Of a stretch of DNA of 17,947 bases, positions 6,277 through 14,537 are shown in pieces. The stretch lies in contig CAYOED010000069.1 in NCBI GenBank assembly GCA_964402925.1, positions 1 to 17,947 of the forward strand, read 5' to 3'. The notes under the pieces are model-generated. The model had not been told where the DNA came from. It worked only from the letters and a program-made list of their open reading frames with translations, and ran no database searches. The stretch is from Suilimivivens sp964402925. GTDB lineage: Bacteria > Bacillota > Clostridia > Lachnospirales > Lachnospiraceae. Position numbers and translations under genes: made by a program. Position 1 is the first letter of the stretch. Every line of letters starts with the position of its first letter.

Positions 6277-7138
6277 TATTGTATGCCTCCTTAATTGTTT
6301 CTCTGAATTTTTCTTCCCCTACTCTTTGCAAAGCAAACCGGAATCTTTCCCCCGGATTTGCATTTTCCTCAAAAAATTTGATCGCTGCATCCGCTACACG
6401 GAACAACGTTTCTTTGTCCCTGATGATTGGGACAATATTTTCCCCCTTATAAATCTTATTGCCGAACAAACCGCCAAAAGAAACGATATAACCACCCTCT
6501 CCTTTCCATGCATCTGTCGGACATGATTTCACACATCTTCCGCAGTTATTACACTTTTCCCTGTCAATGGCAATACCATCTTCTGTCGCAGTCAATGCGT
6601 TTTCCCTGCACGCCTTCACACAGACACCACAGTTAATGCACGACAGTTTATCATAAGAAATGATCATTCCGCCTTTCACGCCCAGATCATTTTCTTCTGC
6701 CTTCAGACAGTTATTCTGGCATCCAGTAACGCCGAATTTAAACTTATGGGGCAGTTCTCTTCCAAAGTAGCGCGCATCCAGTTCCTTTGCCAGAGTATAT
6801 GTATCAATACACCCGCTCGGGCAAATTTCTGAACCCTGACAGGCTGTGACAGTTCTTACTCTCGGTCCGCACACTCCCGGTTTCACACCGCCTCCCGCAA
6901 GTTCTTCCCTGACCTTTTCGATATCATCAAATTGAATAAAAGGTATCTCAACACCCTGACGGGAAGTCATATGTACATATCCATGCCCATATTTCTCTGC
7001 CACTTCCGCAACTGTCCTGATATTCTCTGCCGTCAGATTACCGCCTACAACCTGCAGCCTGAGCGAAAAAAAACCTTTCTGCTTCTGACGCATGAAACCG
7101 CCTTTTTTCAATGCCGCATAATCAATCCTTTCTGCCAT
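6269..7138 (-). CDS. Small siroheme sulfite reductase with inserted ferredoxin domain
   Basis: This 289-residue protein is a one-repeat nitrite/sulfite reductase. The ferredoxin-like half domain is at about residues 20-85. Cysteines binding the siroheme-coupled [4Fe-4S] cluster follow: Cys100 and Cys106 (ACQGSEIC), then Cys140 and Cys144 (GCQNNC). A two-cluster ferredoxin is inserted after them, with Cys167/170/173/177 and Cys196/199/202/206. Roughly half the size of E. coli CysI, it resembles low-molecular-weight anaerobic sulfite reductases. The expected reaction is six-electron reduction of sulfite to sulfide, with the built-in ferredoxin feeding electrons. It starts 11 nt after MetY with AAGGAGG. 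In the Wolinella homocysteine cluster a Sir enzyme supplies the sulfide, which fits this location. Confidence 0.92.
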   Translation of the reverse strand: MAERIDYAALKKGGFMRQKQKGFFSLRLQVVGGNLTAENIRTVAEVAEKYGHGYVHMTSRQGVEIPFIQFDDIEKVREELAGGGVKPGVCGPRVRTVTACQGSEICPSGCIDTYTLAKELDARYFGRELPHKFKFGVTGCQNNCLKAEENDLGVKGGMIISYDKLSCINCGVCVKACRENALTATEDGIAIDREKCNNCGRCVKSCPTDAWKGEGGYIVSFGGLFGNKIYKGENIVPIIRDKETLFRVADAAIKFFEENANPGERFRFALQRVGEEKFRETIKEAYNNG

Positions 7139-7149
7139 AACGTTCCTCC

Positions 7150-8388
7150 TTACTCATCCTTTATCTGCTTTATAGCCTGTGCAAAATCTTCCTGTAAATC
7201 TTCTATATCCTCAATTCCGACACTGACACGGATCAAATCGTCATATACACCTGCATCCTCCCGCTGCTTTGGTGTGCTGTGCAGACTGATCGTTGATGCC
7301 GGATGTATTACCAATGTTCTCATATCTCCGATATTTGACAATTTATATGGCAGCTGCAAAGAATCAATCAGACGGAATGCACTCCCCTTAGAACCAGTAC
7401 GGAGTGTAAGAATTGCCCCATAGCCGCCACCGAACTGCGCCTTAGCAATGTTATGCCACGGACTATCTTCCAGTCCTGGATAATTTACCGTAATTTCAGG
7501 ATAAGATGTCTGAAGCCATGCTGCCAGCGCTGCCGCATTATCGCATTCCCTCTGCATCCGGAGCCCAAGCGTCTCTAAACCGATCTGATTTAAGAACGCA
7601 TTCTGCGGCGAAAGACAAGCCCCAGTATTGCGGAACAATCCGTTCCTGAGTTTTGCCGTATAAGCAAACGGTCCGAACTTGACATATTCTTTTATTCCCG
7701 GATACTTTTCAACATCCCACTTGAATTTGCCGCTGTCCGTCAAAATGCCGCTGATTGCATTACTGCTTCCATTAATGTATTTCGAAGAAGAATTGACCAC
7801 AATATCCGCCCCCAGTTCGATCGGACGTACCAGATAAGCAGTTGCCGCCGTATTATCAATGATCAGCGGCAGTTCATGGGCATGTGCCAGTTCTGAAAGT
7901 TTCTTTATGTCCGTTACATCCAGTCTGGGATTTCCTATTGTCTCTGCAAAAATGAGTCTGGTGTGTTCATTAATTGCCGTGTCAAACGCATCCCAATTAT
8001 TATTTTCCACATAAATGGTCTTAATTCCAAAGGGCTCAAAATCCCGGAAGAGATCAATGCTGCCGCCATACAGACTGGCACTCGTCACAATCTCATCCCC
8101 AGCTTTTAAAATGTTCAGGAATGCATTTGTTAATGCCGCCATACCGGAAGCACATGCAATGGAAGCCATGCCGCCCTCCAATACCGTAATTCTTGCCTCA
8201 AATGCTTCCACAGTCGGATTCCCAAGCCGTGTATAAGTAAAACCCGATGCCCTGTTCCCAAAAATCCGTTCCAGTTCATCCGCCGATTCATGCCCGAAAG
8301 CACTTACCTGATAAATCGGCACATGTGTTGAACCATTCTTTTCATTTCTTTTTACGCCGCCGTGTATCAATGAAGTGTTAAATCTCAT
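7150..8388 (-). CDS. metY: O-acetylhomoserine sulfhydrylase, MetY type
   Basis: This is a 412-residue PLP enzyme of the Cys/Met metabolism family. Visible landmarks are TYTRLGNPT at residues 51-59, the cofactor-contacting ASGMAAL, the Asp of LIIDNT at 176-180, and the PLP lysine Lys203 in SSSKYING. Length and the long N-terminal RASGFTYTRL region fit MetY, which makes homocysteine from O-acetylhomoserine and sulfide; in Wolinella it uses the thiocarboxylate carrier as sulfur donor. AGGAG precedes the start. It is followed immediately by the sulfite reductase, TusA, thioredoxin, carrier, E1 and peptidase genes, which makes the carrier-dependent route more likely than free sulfide. A cystathionine synthase or lyase role is possible by family but less likely. 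Confidence 0.95.
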   Translation of the reverse strand: MRFNTSLIHGGVKRNEKNGSTHVPIYQVSAFGHESADELERIFGNRASGFTYTRLGNPTVEAFEARITVLEGGMASIACASGMAALTNAFLNILKAGDEIVTSASLYGGSIDLFRDFEPFGIKTIYVENNNWDAFDTAINEHTRLIFAETIGNPRLDVTDIKKLSELAHAHELPLIIDNTAATAYLVRPIELGADIVVNSSSKYINGSSNAISGILTDSGKFKWDVEKYPGIKEYVKFGPFAYTAKLRNGLFRNTGACLSPQNAFLNQIGLETLGLRMQRECDNAAALAAWLQTSYPEITVNYPGLEDSPWHNIAKAQFGGGYGAILTLRTGSKGSAFRLIDSLQLPYKLSNIGDMRTLVIHPASTISLHSTPKQREDAGVYDDLIRVSVGIEDIEDLQEDFAQAIKQIKDE

Positions 8389-8408
8389 TTCCTTCTCCTA
8401 TTTTACAA

Positions 8409-8729
8409 TTACCCAAATAATGTATCATCCTGTTTTTTCATATTTGTCTTTCTTTCGATCCATGACCAGAGCCGATACATCATACCTCCCCATATCAGAA
8501 ACAACGCGATTAATATCCACATCGGTGTCTCAGACTGATAGGCATCCCCATTCACATATTTCGTAAATTCAGGAATATCCGCATAATAATATGCACCGGC
8601 TCCAAAATCCAGACTGTCAATCAATCCCAAATGATTTATCATACAATAGAGCACTGTTCCTAATATCATCGCAATTCCAATCATCCCTATGATTTTCGTG
8701 CATAATATTTTTCTTTTTTCCTTTTTCAT
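8409..8729 (-). CDS. Small two-helix membrane protein, hypothetical
   Basis: I do not recognise this 106-residue protein. It starts with a lysine-rich stretch and has membrane helices at about residues 8-30 and 70-88, joined by a tyrosine-rich extracytoplasmic loop. A basic tail ends the protein. I chose 8729 because AGGTGG lies 7-8 nt before it; a GTG at 8741 would add four residues but overlaps that ribosome site. It sits between a hairpin behind the YeiH gene and MetY, 20 nt before MetY's start, so it is probably the first gene of the homocysteine operon. A helper for the neighbouring exporter or for substrate uptake is possible but unsupported. Confidence 0.75.
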   Translation of the reverse strand: MKKEKRKILCTKIIGMIGIAMILGTVLYCMINHLGLIDSLDFGAGAYYYADIPEFTKYVNGDAYQSETPMWILIALFLIWGGMMYRLWSWIERKTNMKKQDDTLFG

Positions 8730-8755
8730 TATCTTTCCCACCTTTACGCATCAGA

Positions 8756-8789
8756 AAATCTAAGACTGTATTTTTGCAGTCTTAGATTT
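8756..8789 (-). terminator. Perfect 13-bp hairpin between the YeiH and small membrane protein genes
   Basis: AAATCTAAGACTG and CAGTCTTAGATTT are exact reverse complements separated by 8 nt. On the minus strand the second arm ends in four T residues, which is a short tail. It lies 21 nt after the YeiH stop and 26 nt before the next start. It probably ends or attenuates the encapsulin-YeiH transcript and separates it from the MetY operon. Confidence 0.6.
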
Positions 8790-8810
8790 ACCTTTAGTTG
8801 AGCAGTTCTA

Positions 8811-10187
8811 TTAAAGTGCCAGATTCGGCAATGGGAAGAATCTGCCCGATAGTAAAAGATATACTGCCGCAAATGTCAGAATAATATTAAACAACTGTCC
8901 CACGATATAAAGCACCAATGGCTTACCGCCCTGAAACTGCTCTTTGATCTCCTTAAAGTTCGTGTCGAGTCCAATACTCGTAAATGCCAGCACAAACGCC
9001 CAGTTCTTATACTGGTCGAGCACCTTGTTGATCGCAGAAACCGCATCCTTTCCTGCATAGGGAAGCACTACAAAAGACGCAATCAGGGATGCTGCGAAAA
9101 ATCCCAGAATAAATTTAGGTAAACGATACCATATTTCCGCGGCGGTTACTTTTCCGTCTGCACCATCCTGCCCCTTCTCAACATGTGCCGTGAAGAATAC
9201 AGCTACCGCAAAAGCAATAAATCCAATCAAAATATTCTGAATTGATTTTACCAGAACAGCAACCGTCTGCGCTGTTTCTCCAAGTGCTGTACCCGCAACC
9301 GTAACAGCTCCGGTCGAGTCAACAGTACCGCCGATCAGAGCACCGCCCATCACTTCTCCGAGACCTACAGCTCTGATAATCACCGGTTCAAATACCATCA
9401 TCAAAACCGTAAAAATGATGGAAATGGATACTGCCAACGATAAATCTGTCTTCTTCGCCTTGCTTGCCGCTCCGGTCGCAATTGCCGCACTGGTACCGCA
9501 GACACTGGTTGCCGTTGATAATGTAATGATAAGCGGCTTATTATCTATCTTTAATACTCTTGTTCCAAAAAACCACATAAATATAATAACGATCGGTGTT
9601 ACGATCCACGCTATGCCAAGCCCATAAAGACCAAAATTGACTATATTGGAAAAGAGAACCGAAAAACCCATGATAACCAATCCTGCCTTAATATAAAATT
9701 CTGTCTGTACTGCCGGTTTTAACCAGTTCGGCACCCCTACCGTATTTGATACCAGAAGTCCCACTACAATAGCCCAGAAAGCCCATTCCAAATATCTGTT
9801 CATCGTATACTCTGCGCTTATAAGACGAACCAGAATTGCCAGTACAAACAAGCCCAGAAATGCGGGTATGTATTTCTTAATGCTGACACCCCGTAATGCA
9901 TTTCCTACAGCAAAGAGAACACCGAGTACCAATACCGTCAGAATCAGCTTTCCCCAAAAACCCGCTGTCAACTGTCCTGCCAGACTTTCTCCATTTCCCC
10001 ATGTTCCAAACTTGGCTGCACTGAAATCATAAATGCCTGTCAAGACACCAACTGCCCCAATAACAATCACAATAAAGCCAATCCAAACTGCCAGCCAGTC
10101 CTCCTTTTTCCATAAATCGCTCCAATGGAACTGATCGACTGTTACTAATTCTTCATCTGCCGATACGTTCACTTTTTTCTCATTCAT
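8811..10187 (-). CDS. YeiH-family putative sulfate/sulfite exporter
   Basis: This is a 458-residue integral membrane protein of the YeiH/UPF0324 family, often named putative sulfate exporter. About ten or more hydrophobic helices are visible from residue 25 to the end. Conserved stretches include TLSTATSVCGTSAAIA, GGTVDSTGAVTVAGT and SIGLDTNFKEI, all typical of the family. The start at 10187 has GAGGAG 7 nt upstream; in-frame starts up to 10223 lack one. The family's substrate is not firmly settled, and links to sulfite or sulfate efflux come mainly from context. Here it lies between a sulfur encapsulin pair and a sulfite reductase operon, which supports handling of an oxidised sulfur anion, perhaps removal of excess sulfite. 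Confidence 0.88.
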   Translation of the reverse strand: MNEKKVNVSADEELVTVDQFHWSDLWKKEDWLAVWIGFIVIVIGAVGVLTGIYDFSAAKFGTWGNGESLAGQLTAGFWGKLILTVLVLGVLFAVGNALRGVSIKKYIPAFLGLFVLAILVRLISAEYTMNRYLEWAFWAIVVGLLVSNTVGVPNWLKPAVQTEFYIKAGLVIMGFSVLFSNIVNFGLYGLGIAWIVTPIVIIFMWFFGTRVLKIDNKPLIITLSTATSVCGTSAAIATGAASKAKKTDLSLAVSISIIFTVLMMVFEPVIIRAVGLGEVMGGALIGGTVDSTGAVTVAGTALGETAQTVAVLVKSIQNILIGFIAFAVAVFFTAHVEKGQDGADGKVTAAEIWYRLPKFILGFFAASLIASFVVLPYAGKDAVSAINKVLDQYKNWAFVLAFTSIGLDTNFKEIKEQFQGGKPLVLYIVGQLFNIILTFAAVYLLLSGRFFPLPNLAL

Positions 10188-10388
10188 AATTTTTCTCCTC
10201 TTTTTCATATATTGTCTTTCCAAATCTTAAATCATGTAGCACCAGGCCTCATCCTGTTCCAGGTCATTTTTCCTCAAAATTGTCTTTCTATCATGCTTAA
10301 ATTGCAGTTCCTGATTCTTGATGCTCACCTTTGTATTCTCCGCAAAACAGCCCTTGCTGTGAGCGGCTAGAAGCTCTTTTCACGCTAC
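10188..10388 (-). promoter_or_regulatory. Leader region of the YeiH gene with a degenerate direct repeat
   Basis: This is the longest gap in the window, about 200 nt. On the minus strand GAAAGACAAT occurs twice (10288-10279 and 10220-10211), each time preceded by TTTAAG (10301-10296 and 10231-10226), a repeat period of about 68-70 nt. A weak five-pair hairpin with a short T run (10360-10344) follows the desulfurase gene. No convincing promoter hexamers are visible. The repeats could be regulator sites or a chance duplication. Confidence 0.3.
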
Positions 10389-12050
10389 TCACCCTGCCAG
10401 ATTTCTAAGCACCCTTACAAGCGCATCAATATCCTCCGGCGAGTTATATAATGCCAGTGTCGGTCTTACAACACCTTCCAATCCAAAACTTCTTAAAATC
10501 GGCTGGGCGCAGTGATGCCCTGTCCGGACAGCAATACCATATTGATTTAGAATTTCTCCTACCTTCTCATTGGACACGCCATCCAATGTAAAAGACAGTG
10601 CACTTGCCTTATTAGTTGCGGTTCCGATCAAATGCAGTCCTTTTATTTTGCTCATTTCTGCTGTAGCATACCGGAGAAGTTCATGTTCATGACGATTAAC
10701 TGCCTCCATGCCAATTCCGTTTAAATACTCCAAAGCAGCGCCTAATCCTACTGCATCGGCAATACTCGCCGTTCCGGCTTCAAACTTGTTAGGTGCAGGA
10801 TTATAAATTGTTCTCTCAAACGTGACATCCGCTATCATATTACCGCCGCCATGGTACGGTCTTGCGGCTTCCAGAACTTCCTTCTTTCCATATAAGGCGC
10901 CAACTCCTGTCGGACCGAAAATCTTATGTCCTGAAAAAACAAAAAAGTCTGCATTAAGTGCACTGACATTGACCGGTATGTGGGCTACTGACTGAGCGCC
11001 ATCGATCAGTATTCTCACACCATGCCTGTGGGCTATCGCAATAAGCTCCTGTACCGGTGTTATCGTACCGAGTACATTCGACACATGTGTTGCAGATACA
11101 AATCTGGTACGCCTTGTAAAAAGCTTTTCATATTCGGGAAGAATAATCTGCCCGCTTTCATCTACCGGCGCAACTTTAATAACTGCTCCCGTCTCCTGCG
11201 CGACCAACTGCCATGGCACAATATTGGCATGGTGCTCTAAAAGTGTAACAATAATCTCATCCCCCGGCTTCAGATACTGCTTCACATAAGCATGGGCAAC
11301 CAGATTAATTCCTTCCGTCGTACCACGCACAAAGACAATATTATCCTTATCCGGTGCACCGATAAAATCCGCTACAGTCTGCCTTGCCCCTTCATAAGCG
11401 TCCGTGGAGCGTGCTGCCAGCTCGTGGGCACCCCTGTGTACATTGGAATTTTCATGTTTATAATAATAACTCAGTCTGTCGATTACTGCGTTTGGTCTCT
11501 GGGTAGTCGCCCCATTGTCCAACCATACCAACGGATAGCCGTTTACCTTTTCAGACAGAATAGGAAAATCCCTTCGGATAGCGTCCAGAGATTTCGTTCC
11601 GATGATAATGCTGCTGGTTTTTGAGGAACCATTTTCAGCCAATATGCTATTTTGCCCCGAATAACTGTACCCTTCCTGCCGAACCCGGATTTCATGGCTG
11701 TTCTCTGCCTCCTTCGGCGATACTACAACAGGCGCATAACTTTCCGTTTCCGTCTGCAATGCGGCAGCCTGTGTATATCCGGTTACTTCATCTATAATGC
11801 TCAGATAATCTTGTTCCTTAAGCGAAAACCTCTGTGAATAATTCACCGCCTTACCTTCCGCTGTATAAAATATTTCAGGGTTTCCTTCCTCTATAAGCTG
11901 ATCAATGCCTTTTTCACATGCCTGTGCATCGAACTCAGGAAAGTAAGCGCTTGCCCATTCTTCGACCTCTTTTACACTTGGAAGACCCTCTGGTATACTG
12001 TCTGGATATTCACTCTGGTATCCGCTGCCATAGGTTTTATCAATACTCAT
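10389..12050 (-). CDS. Cysteine desulfurase with N-terminal encapsulin-targeting extension (Family 2A cargo)
   Basis: The 553-residue protein takes sulfur from cysteine as an enzyme persulfide, releasing alanine. The catalytic core begins near residue 152 (SLDAIRRDFPIL, then WLDNGATTQRP). It contains the PLP lysine in SGHKIFGPTG (about Lys376) and the catalytic cysteine in RTGHHCAQP (about Cys514), which marks the SufS type. The first ~150 residues are not part of any SufS enzyme. They are acidic, rich in Ser, Gly, Tyr and Glu, and look largely disordered, as in the cargo of the Synechococcus SrpI encapsulin. The start at 12050 overlaps the shell gene by 11 nt, so the two are translationally coupled. 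An in-frame GTG at 12059 is an alternative start. No SufBCDU genes are nearby, which argues against a general iron-sulfur role. Confidence 0.95.
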   Translation of the reverse strand: MSIDKTYGSGYQSEYPDSIPEGLPSVKEVEEWASAYFPEFDAQACEKGIDQLIEEGNPEIFYTAEGKAVNYSQRFSLKEQDYLSIIDEVTGYTQAAALQTETESYAPVVVSPKEAENSHEIRVRQEGYSYSGQNSILAENGSSKTSSIIIGTKSLDAIRRDFPILSEKVNGYPLVWLDNGATTQRPNAVIDRLSYYYKHENSNVHRGAHELAARSTDAYEGARQTVADFIGAPDKDNIVFVRGTTEGINLVAHAYVKQYLKPGDEIIVTLLEHHANIVPWQLVAQETGAVIKVAPVDESGQIILPEYEKLFTRRTRFVSATHVSNVLGTITPVQELIAIAHRHGVRILIDGAQSVAHIPVNVSALNADFFVFSGHKIFGPTGVGALYGKKEVLEAARPYHGGGNMIADVTFERTIYNPAPNKFEAGTASIADAVGLGAALEYLNGIGMEAVNRHEHELLRYATAEMSKIKGLHLIGTATNKASALSFTLDGVSNEKVGEILNQYGIAVRTGHHCAQPILRSFGLEGVVRPTLALYNSPEDIDALVRVLRNLAG

Positions 12051-12984
12051 AATATTCACCTACCTCTACATCTTCCAATACTGCAATCGCATCATCAGAC
12101 AGAATCGCTGCTGAGCAGTACAAAGATAATAGATAAGATGCAACTCCTTTATCATCAATCCCCCTGAACCTTACGGACAGACCTCTTGAACGTTCATTCT
12201 TAAGGCCTGCCTGATACAGACCGATCACGCCCCGTTTCGCCTCTCCCGTACGGAGTAATAAGATATTAGTCTTCCCACTCTGGCTCTTCGGATTTTTAAG
12301 TCCGTCAACAAGCAGTTTGTCGGTAGGGATGAGCGGAATACCTCTCCATAAGATAAATGTACCTCCTGCAATATTTGCCGTAACCGGCGGTACACCTCTC
12401 TTTGTACATTCCCTCTCAAAAGCTGCAATCGCCCTCGGATGTGCCAAAAAGAAAGAAGGTTCCTTCCAGACCTTGGTAATCAGTTCATCCAAATCATCCG
12501 GAGTAGGCGCACCTGTTCTTGTCTGAATCCTCTGGGAATCCGGCACGTTTTTAAGAAGTCCGTAATCATCGTTGTTGATCAGCTGACTCTCCTGTCTTTC
12601 CCTCAGACTTTCAACCGCCAGGTCAAGCTGTTCCTTTACCTGATCGTAGGGAGAACTGAATACATCTGCCACAGTAGTATTTACATTAACAATAGTAGAA
12701 ATGGAATTCAGCTTATATTCCCGCGGTTCGGTTTCATATTCAATATACCCCTGCGGAATAATATCTGTTTTTTTTGTCTGGCTGCACAGGACATCTAGAG
12801 GCGTATCTCCCTCCACTACCTTGTTTACCCTGTAGATTCCTGATTCCAGTCCTTTAAACTCTAAGAGTTTCGTAATCCACTTTGGCGTAATTGCCCCATA
12901 CTGTGGTCTTGTTTTGGTGACGTTCGCAAGATTATACGCTGCTTCACGTCCTAACGCATTAATACCGTTTTCTTCTTTCGCCAT
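12040..12984 (-). CDS. Family 2A encapsulin nanocompartment shell protein (SrpI-like)
   Basis: This 314-residue protein has the HK97 fold and closely follows SrpI. Stretches I recognise as shared include ITPKWITKLLEF, SGIYRVNKV, SSPYDQVKEQL, SGAPTPDDLDELI-type wording (here TGAPTPDDLDELI), VWKEPSFFLAHPRAIAAF and WRGIPLIPTDK. Known Family 2A shells are 60-subunit T=1 cages that enclose cysteine desulfurase; one in Acinetobacter stores elemental sulfur. The start at 12984 has AAGGAGG 8 nt upstream, whereas an in-frame ATG at 13017 does not. The next gene is a desulfurase with a long N-terminal extension, exactly the expected cargo. No phage genes are present, so a prophage capsid is ruled out. 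The upstream neighbour ends with a rhodanese domain, a common companion. Confidence 0.96.
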   Translation of the reverse strand: MAKEENGINALGREAAYNLANVTKTRPQYGAITPKWITKLLEFKGLESGIYRVNKVVEGDTPLDVLCSQTKKTDIIPQGYIEYETEPREYKLNSISTIVNVNTTVADVFSSPYDQVKEQLDLAVESLRERQESQLINNDDYGLLKNVPDSQRIQTRTGAPTPDDLDELITKVWKEPSFFLAHPRAIAAFERECTKRGVPPVTANIAGGTFILWRGIPLIPTDKLLVDGLKNPKSQSGKTNILLLRTGEAKRGVIGLYQAGLKNERSRGLSVRFRGIDDKGVASYLLSLYCSAAILSDDAIAVLEDVEVGEYYEY

Positions 12985-13059
12985 ATGTATGACCTCCTTA
13001 AATTGATTTATGCGCAAAATCTACTTTCCCCCAGATCCTGCTTGGGGAAATCGTAAATA

Positions 13060-14520
13060 TTACAACCATGCACCTTCATTGGAAAAAATAATGTCACGTG
13101 CTGCTTCCACCCCACCTTTCAGATTGTACATGGGTCCTTTATATCCGGCTTCACGCAATGTATTAATTGCAAGAATGCTTCTTTTTCCTTCCCGGCAGAT
13201 AAAAATAGTATCAATATCCGGATCAAGCTCCTTCTGACGCCTTGCCAGCTGCCCGATTGGAATAACAAGTGCATTAGGGAAACGGGCAATAGCACGTTCA
13301 TGTGGTTCCCTGACATCAATAATCGTAATTTCATCACCTCGTTCAATTCTGGCTGCCAGTTCATCCGGAGTGATTCCTTCTACTGGGATTTCATCTTCAA
13401 CCTGCTTTATTCCGCAAAAATCTTCATAATCAAAATTATCTATCTGAGAGATACTGGGATTTTTGCCGCAAACAGGACAGCTACAATTCTTTTCAACACG
13501 AATTTTCTTTATAACATTATTCCAAGTGTCAAAAACCAGCATTTTGCCAACCAATAGATCCGCACCGCCAATGATGAGTTTTAATACCTCGTTAGCCTGA
13601 TAACTGCCTATAATTCCGGGCAACGCACTGATTATACCGCTTTCAGCACATGTGGGTATTAATCCGGCAGGCGGCGGAGATGGGAACTGGCAGCGAAAAC
13701 AGGGTCCTTTTTTTGCATCATATATGGTAACATGCCCTTCAAATTGATACATTGCCCCAAACACAAGCGGTTTGCCAAGCAGGACACATGCATCATTGAT
13801 AAGATAACGCGCTGCATAATTATCCGTTGCATCAACAATCACATCATAATCCCCGATAACCGACTCGATGTTTTCCGCTTCCAACTTCATATGATAAGTT
13901 TCCACCCTCACAAGCGGATTAATGGCACGGATGGAATCCTTTGCCGAAGCTGCTTTGGGACGGTTAATATCGCGTGTACCATGGATAACCTGACTTTGCA
14001 GATTGCCAATCGATACCTCGTCAAAATCTGCAATTCCAATTGTTCCCACTCCCGCCGCCCCAAGGTACAGCGCTACGGGTGATCCGAGTGCGCCTGCGCC
14101 AATAATTAAAACTCTTGCTGCTTTGATTTTTTTCTGGCCTTTTACTCCTATTGGCCGAAGCAGGAGATGCTTTCCATACCGGTCAATTTCCTTATCGTCC
14201 AATGTCATTTCTTTTCTTCTTTCATCTGGTATAAGACTTTCAGATGCAGCTCCCCCGGCAATTACCGGGAGCAGCAGAATCTCATCGCCGCTATTTACTT
14301 TTGTCTGCAACCCTTCAAGCACATTCATGTCCGTGTCATTCACATACACATTGACAAAAGGTCTTAACTTTTTTTCCTGATCAAATAATGCTTTCTCCGC
14401 TTCGGGATATTTGTCTGTAAGTGATTTTAAAATATCTCCGACCGACTCTCCTTCTAATTCAAACTCTGGATTATGATCTGTAAATGAACGCAATGTCGCT
14501 GCTATAAATACTGTTATCAT
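13060..14520 (-). CDS. MoaD-like carrier / E1 adenylyltransferase / rhodanese fusion
   Basis: The 486-residue protein has three parts. Residues 1-90 form a MoaD-type ubiquitin-like domain ending LLLPVIAGG, followed by alanine. Residues ~108-365 form a ThiF/MoeB E1 with loop GAGALG (142-147), DATDNYAARY, and zinc pairs CFRC and CPVC. Residues ~380-486 are a rhodanese with active-site CREGKR (Cys about 442). E1-rhodanese fusions such as MoeZ load sulfur onto separate carriers; here the carrier is fused at the front and its Gly-Gly is internal. It cannot be adenylated unless cleaved after Gly90, which the JAMM peptidase encoded at 4195-4608 might do. The start at 14520 has GGAGG 9 nt upstream; an ATG at 14529 abuts that site. 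It is followed 75 nt later by the encapsulin gene. Confidence 0.92.
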   Translation of the reverse strand: MITVFIAATLRSFTDHNPEFELEGESVGDILKSLTDKYPEAEKALFDQEKKLRPFVNVYVNDTDMNVLEGLQTKVNSGDEILLLPVIAGGAASESLIPDERRKEMTLDDKEIDRYGKHLLLRPIGVKGQKKIKAARVLIIGAGALGSPVALYLGAAGVGTIGIADFDEVSIGNLQSQVIHGTRDINRPKAASAKDSIRAINPLVRVETYHMKLEAENIESVIGDYDVIVDATDNYAARYLINDACVLLGKPLVFGAMYQFEGHVTIYDAKKGPCFRCQFPSPPPAGLIPTCAESGIISALPGIIGSYQANEVLKLIIGGADLLVGKMLVFDTWNNVIKKIRVEKNCSCPVCGKNPSISQIDNFDYEDFCGIKQVEDEIPVEGITPDELAARIERGDEITIIDVREPHERAIARFPNALVIPIGQLARRQKELDPDIDTIFICREGKRSILAINTLREAGYKGPMYNLKGGVEAARDIIFSNEGAWL

Positions 14521-14537
14521 AATTAACATCCTCCAAA

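Noticed and set aside
10232..10267. 11-codon leader peptide before the YeiH gene, with GAGG upstream
   Set aside because: It is short, has no run of regulatory codons such as Cys or Met, and no attenuator hairpin is properly placed; chance is likely.
12040..12984. Prophage major capsid protein
   Set aside because: The fold is HK97-like, but the sequence matches Family 2A encapsulins, the next gene is a desulfurase with a cargo-type extension, and no phage genes surround it.
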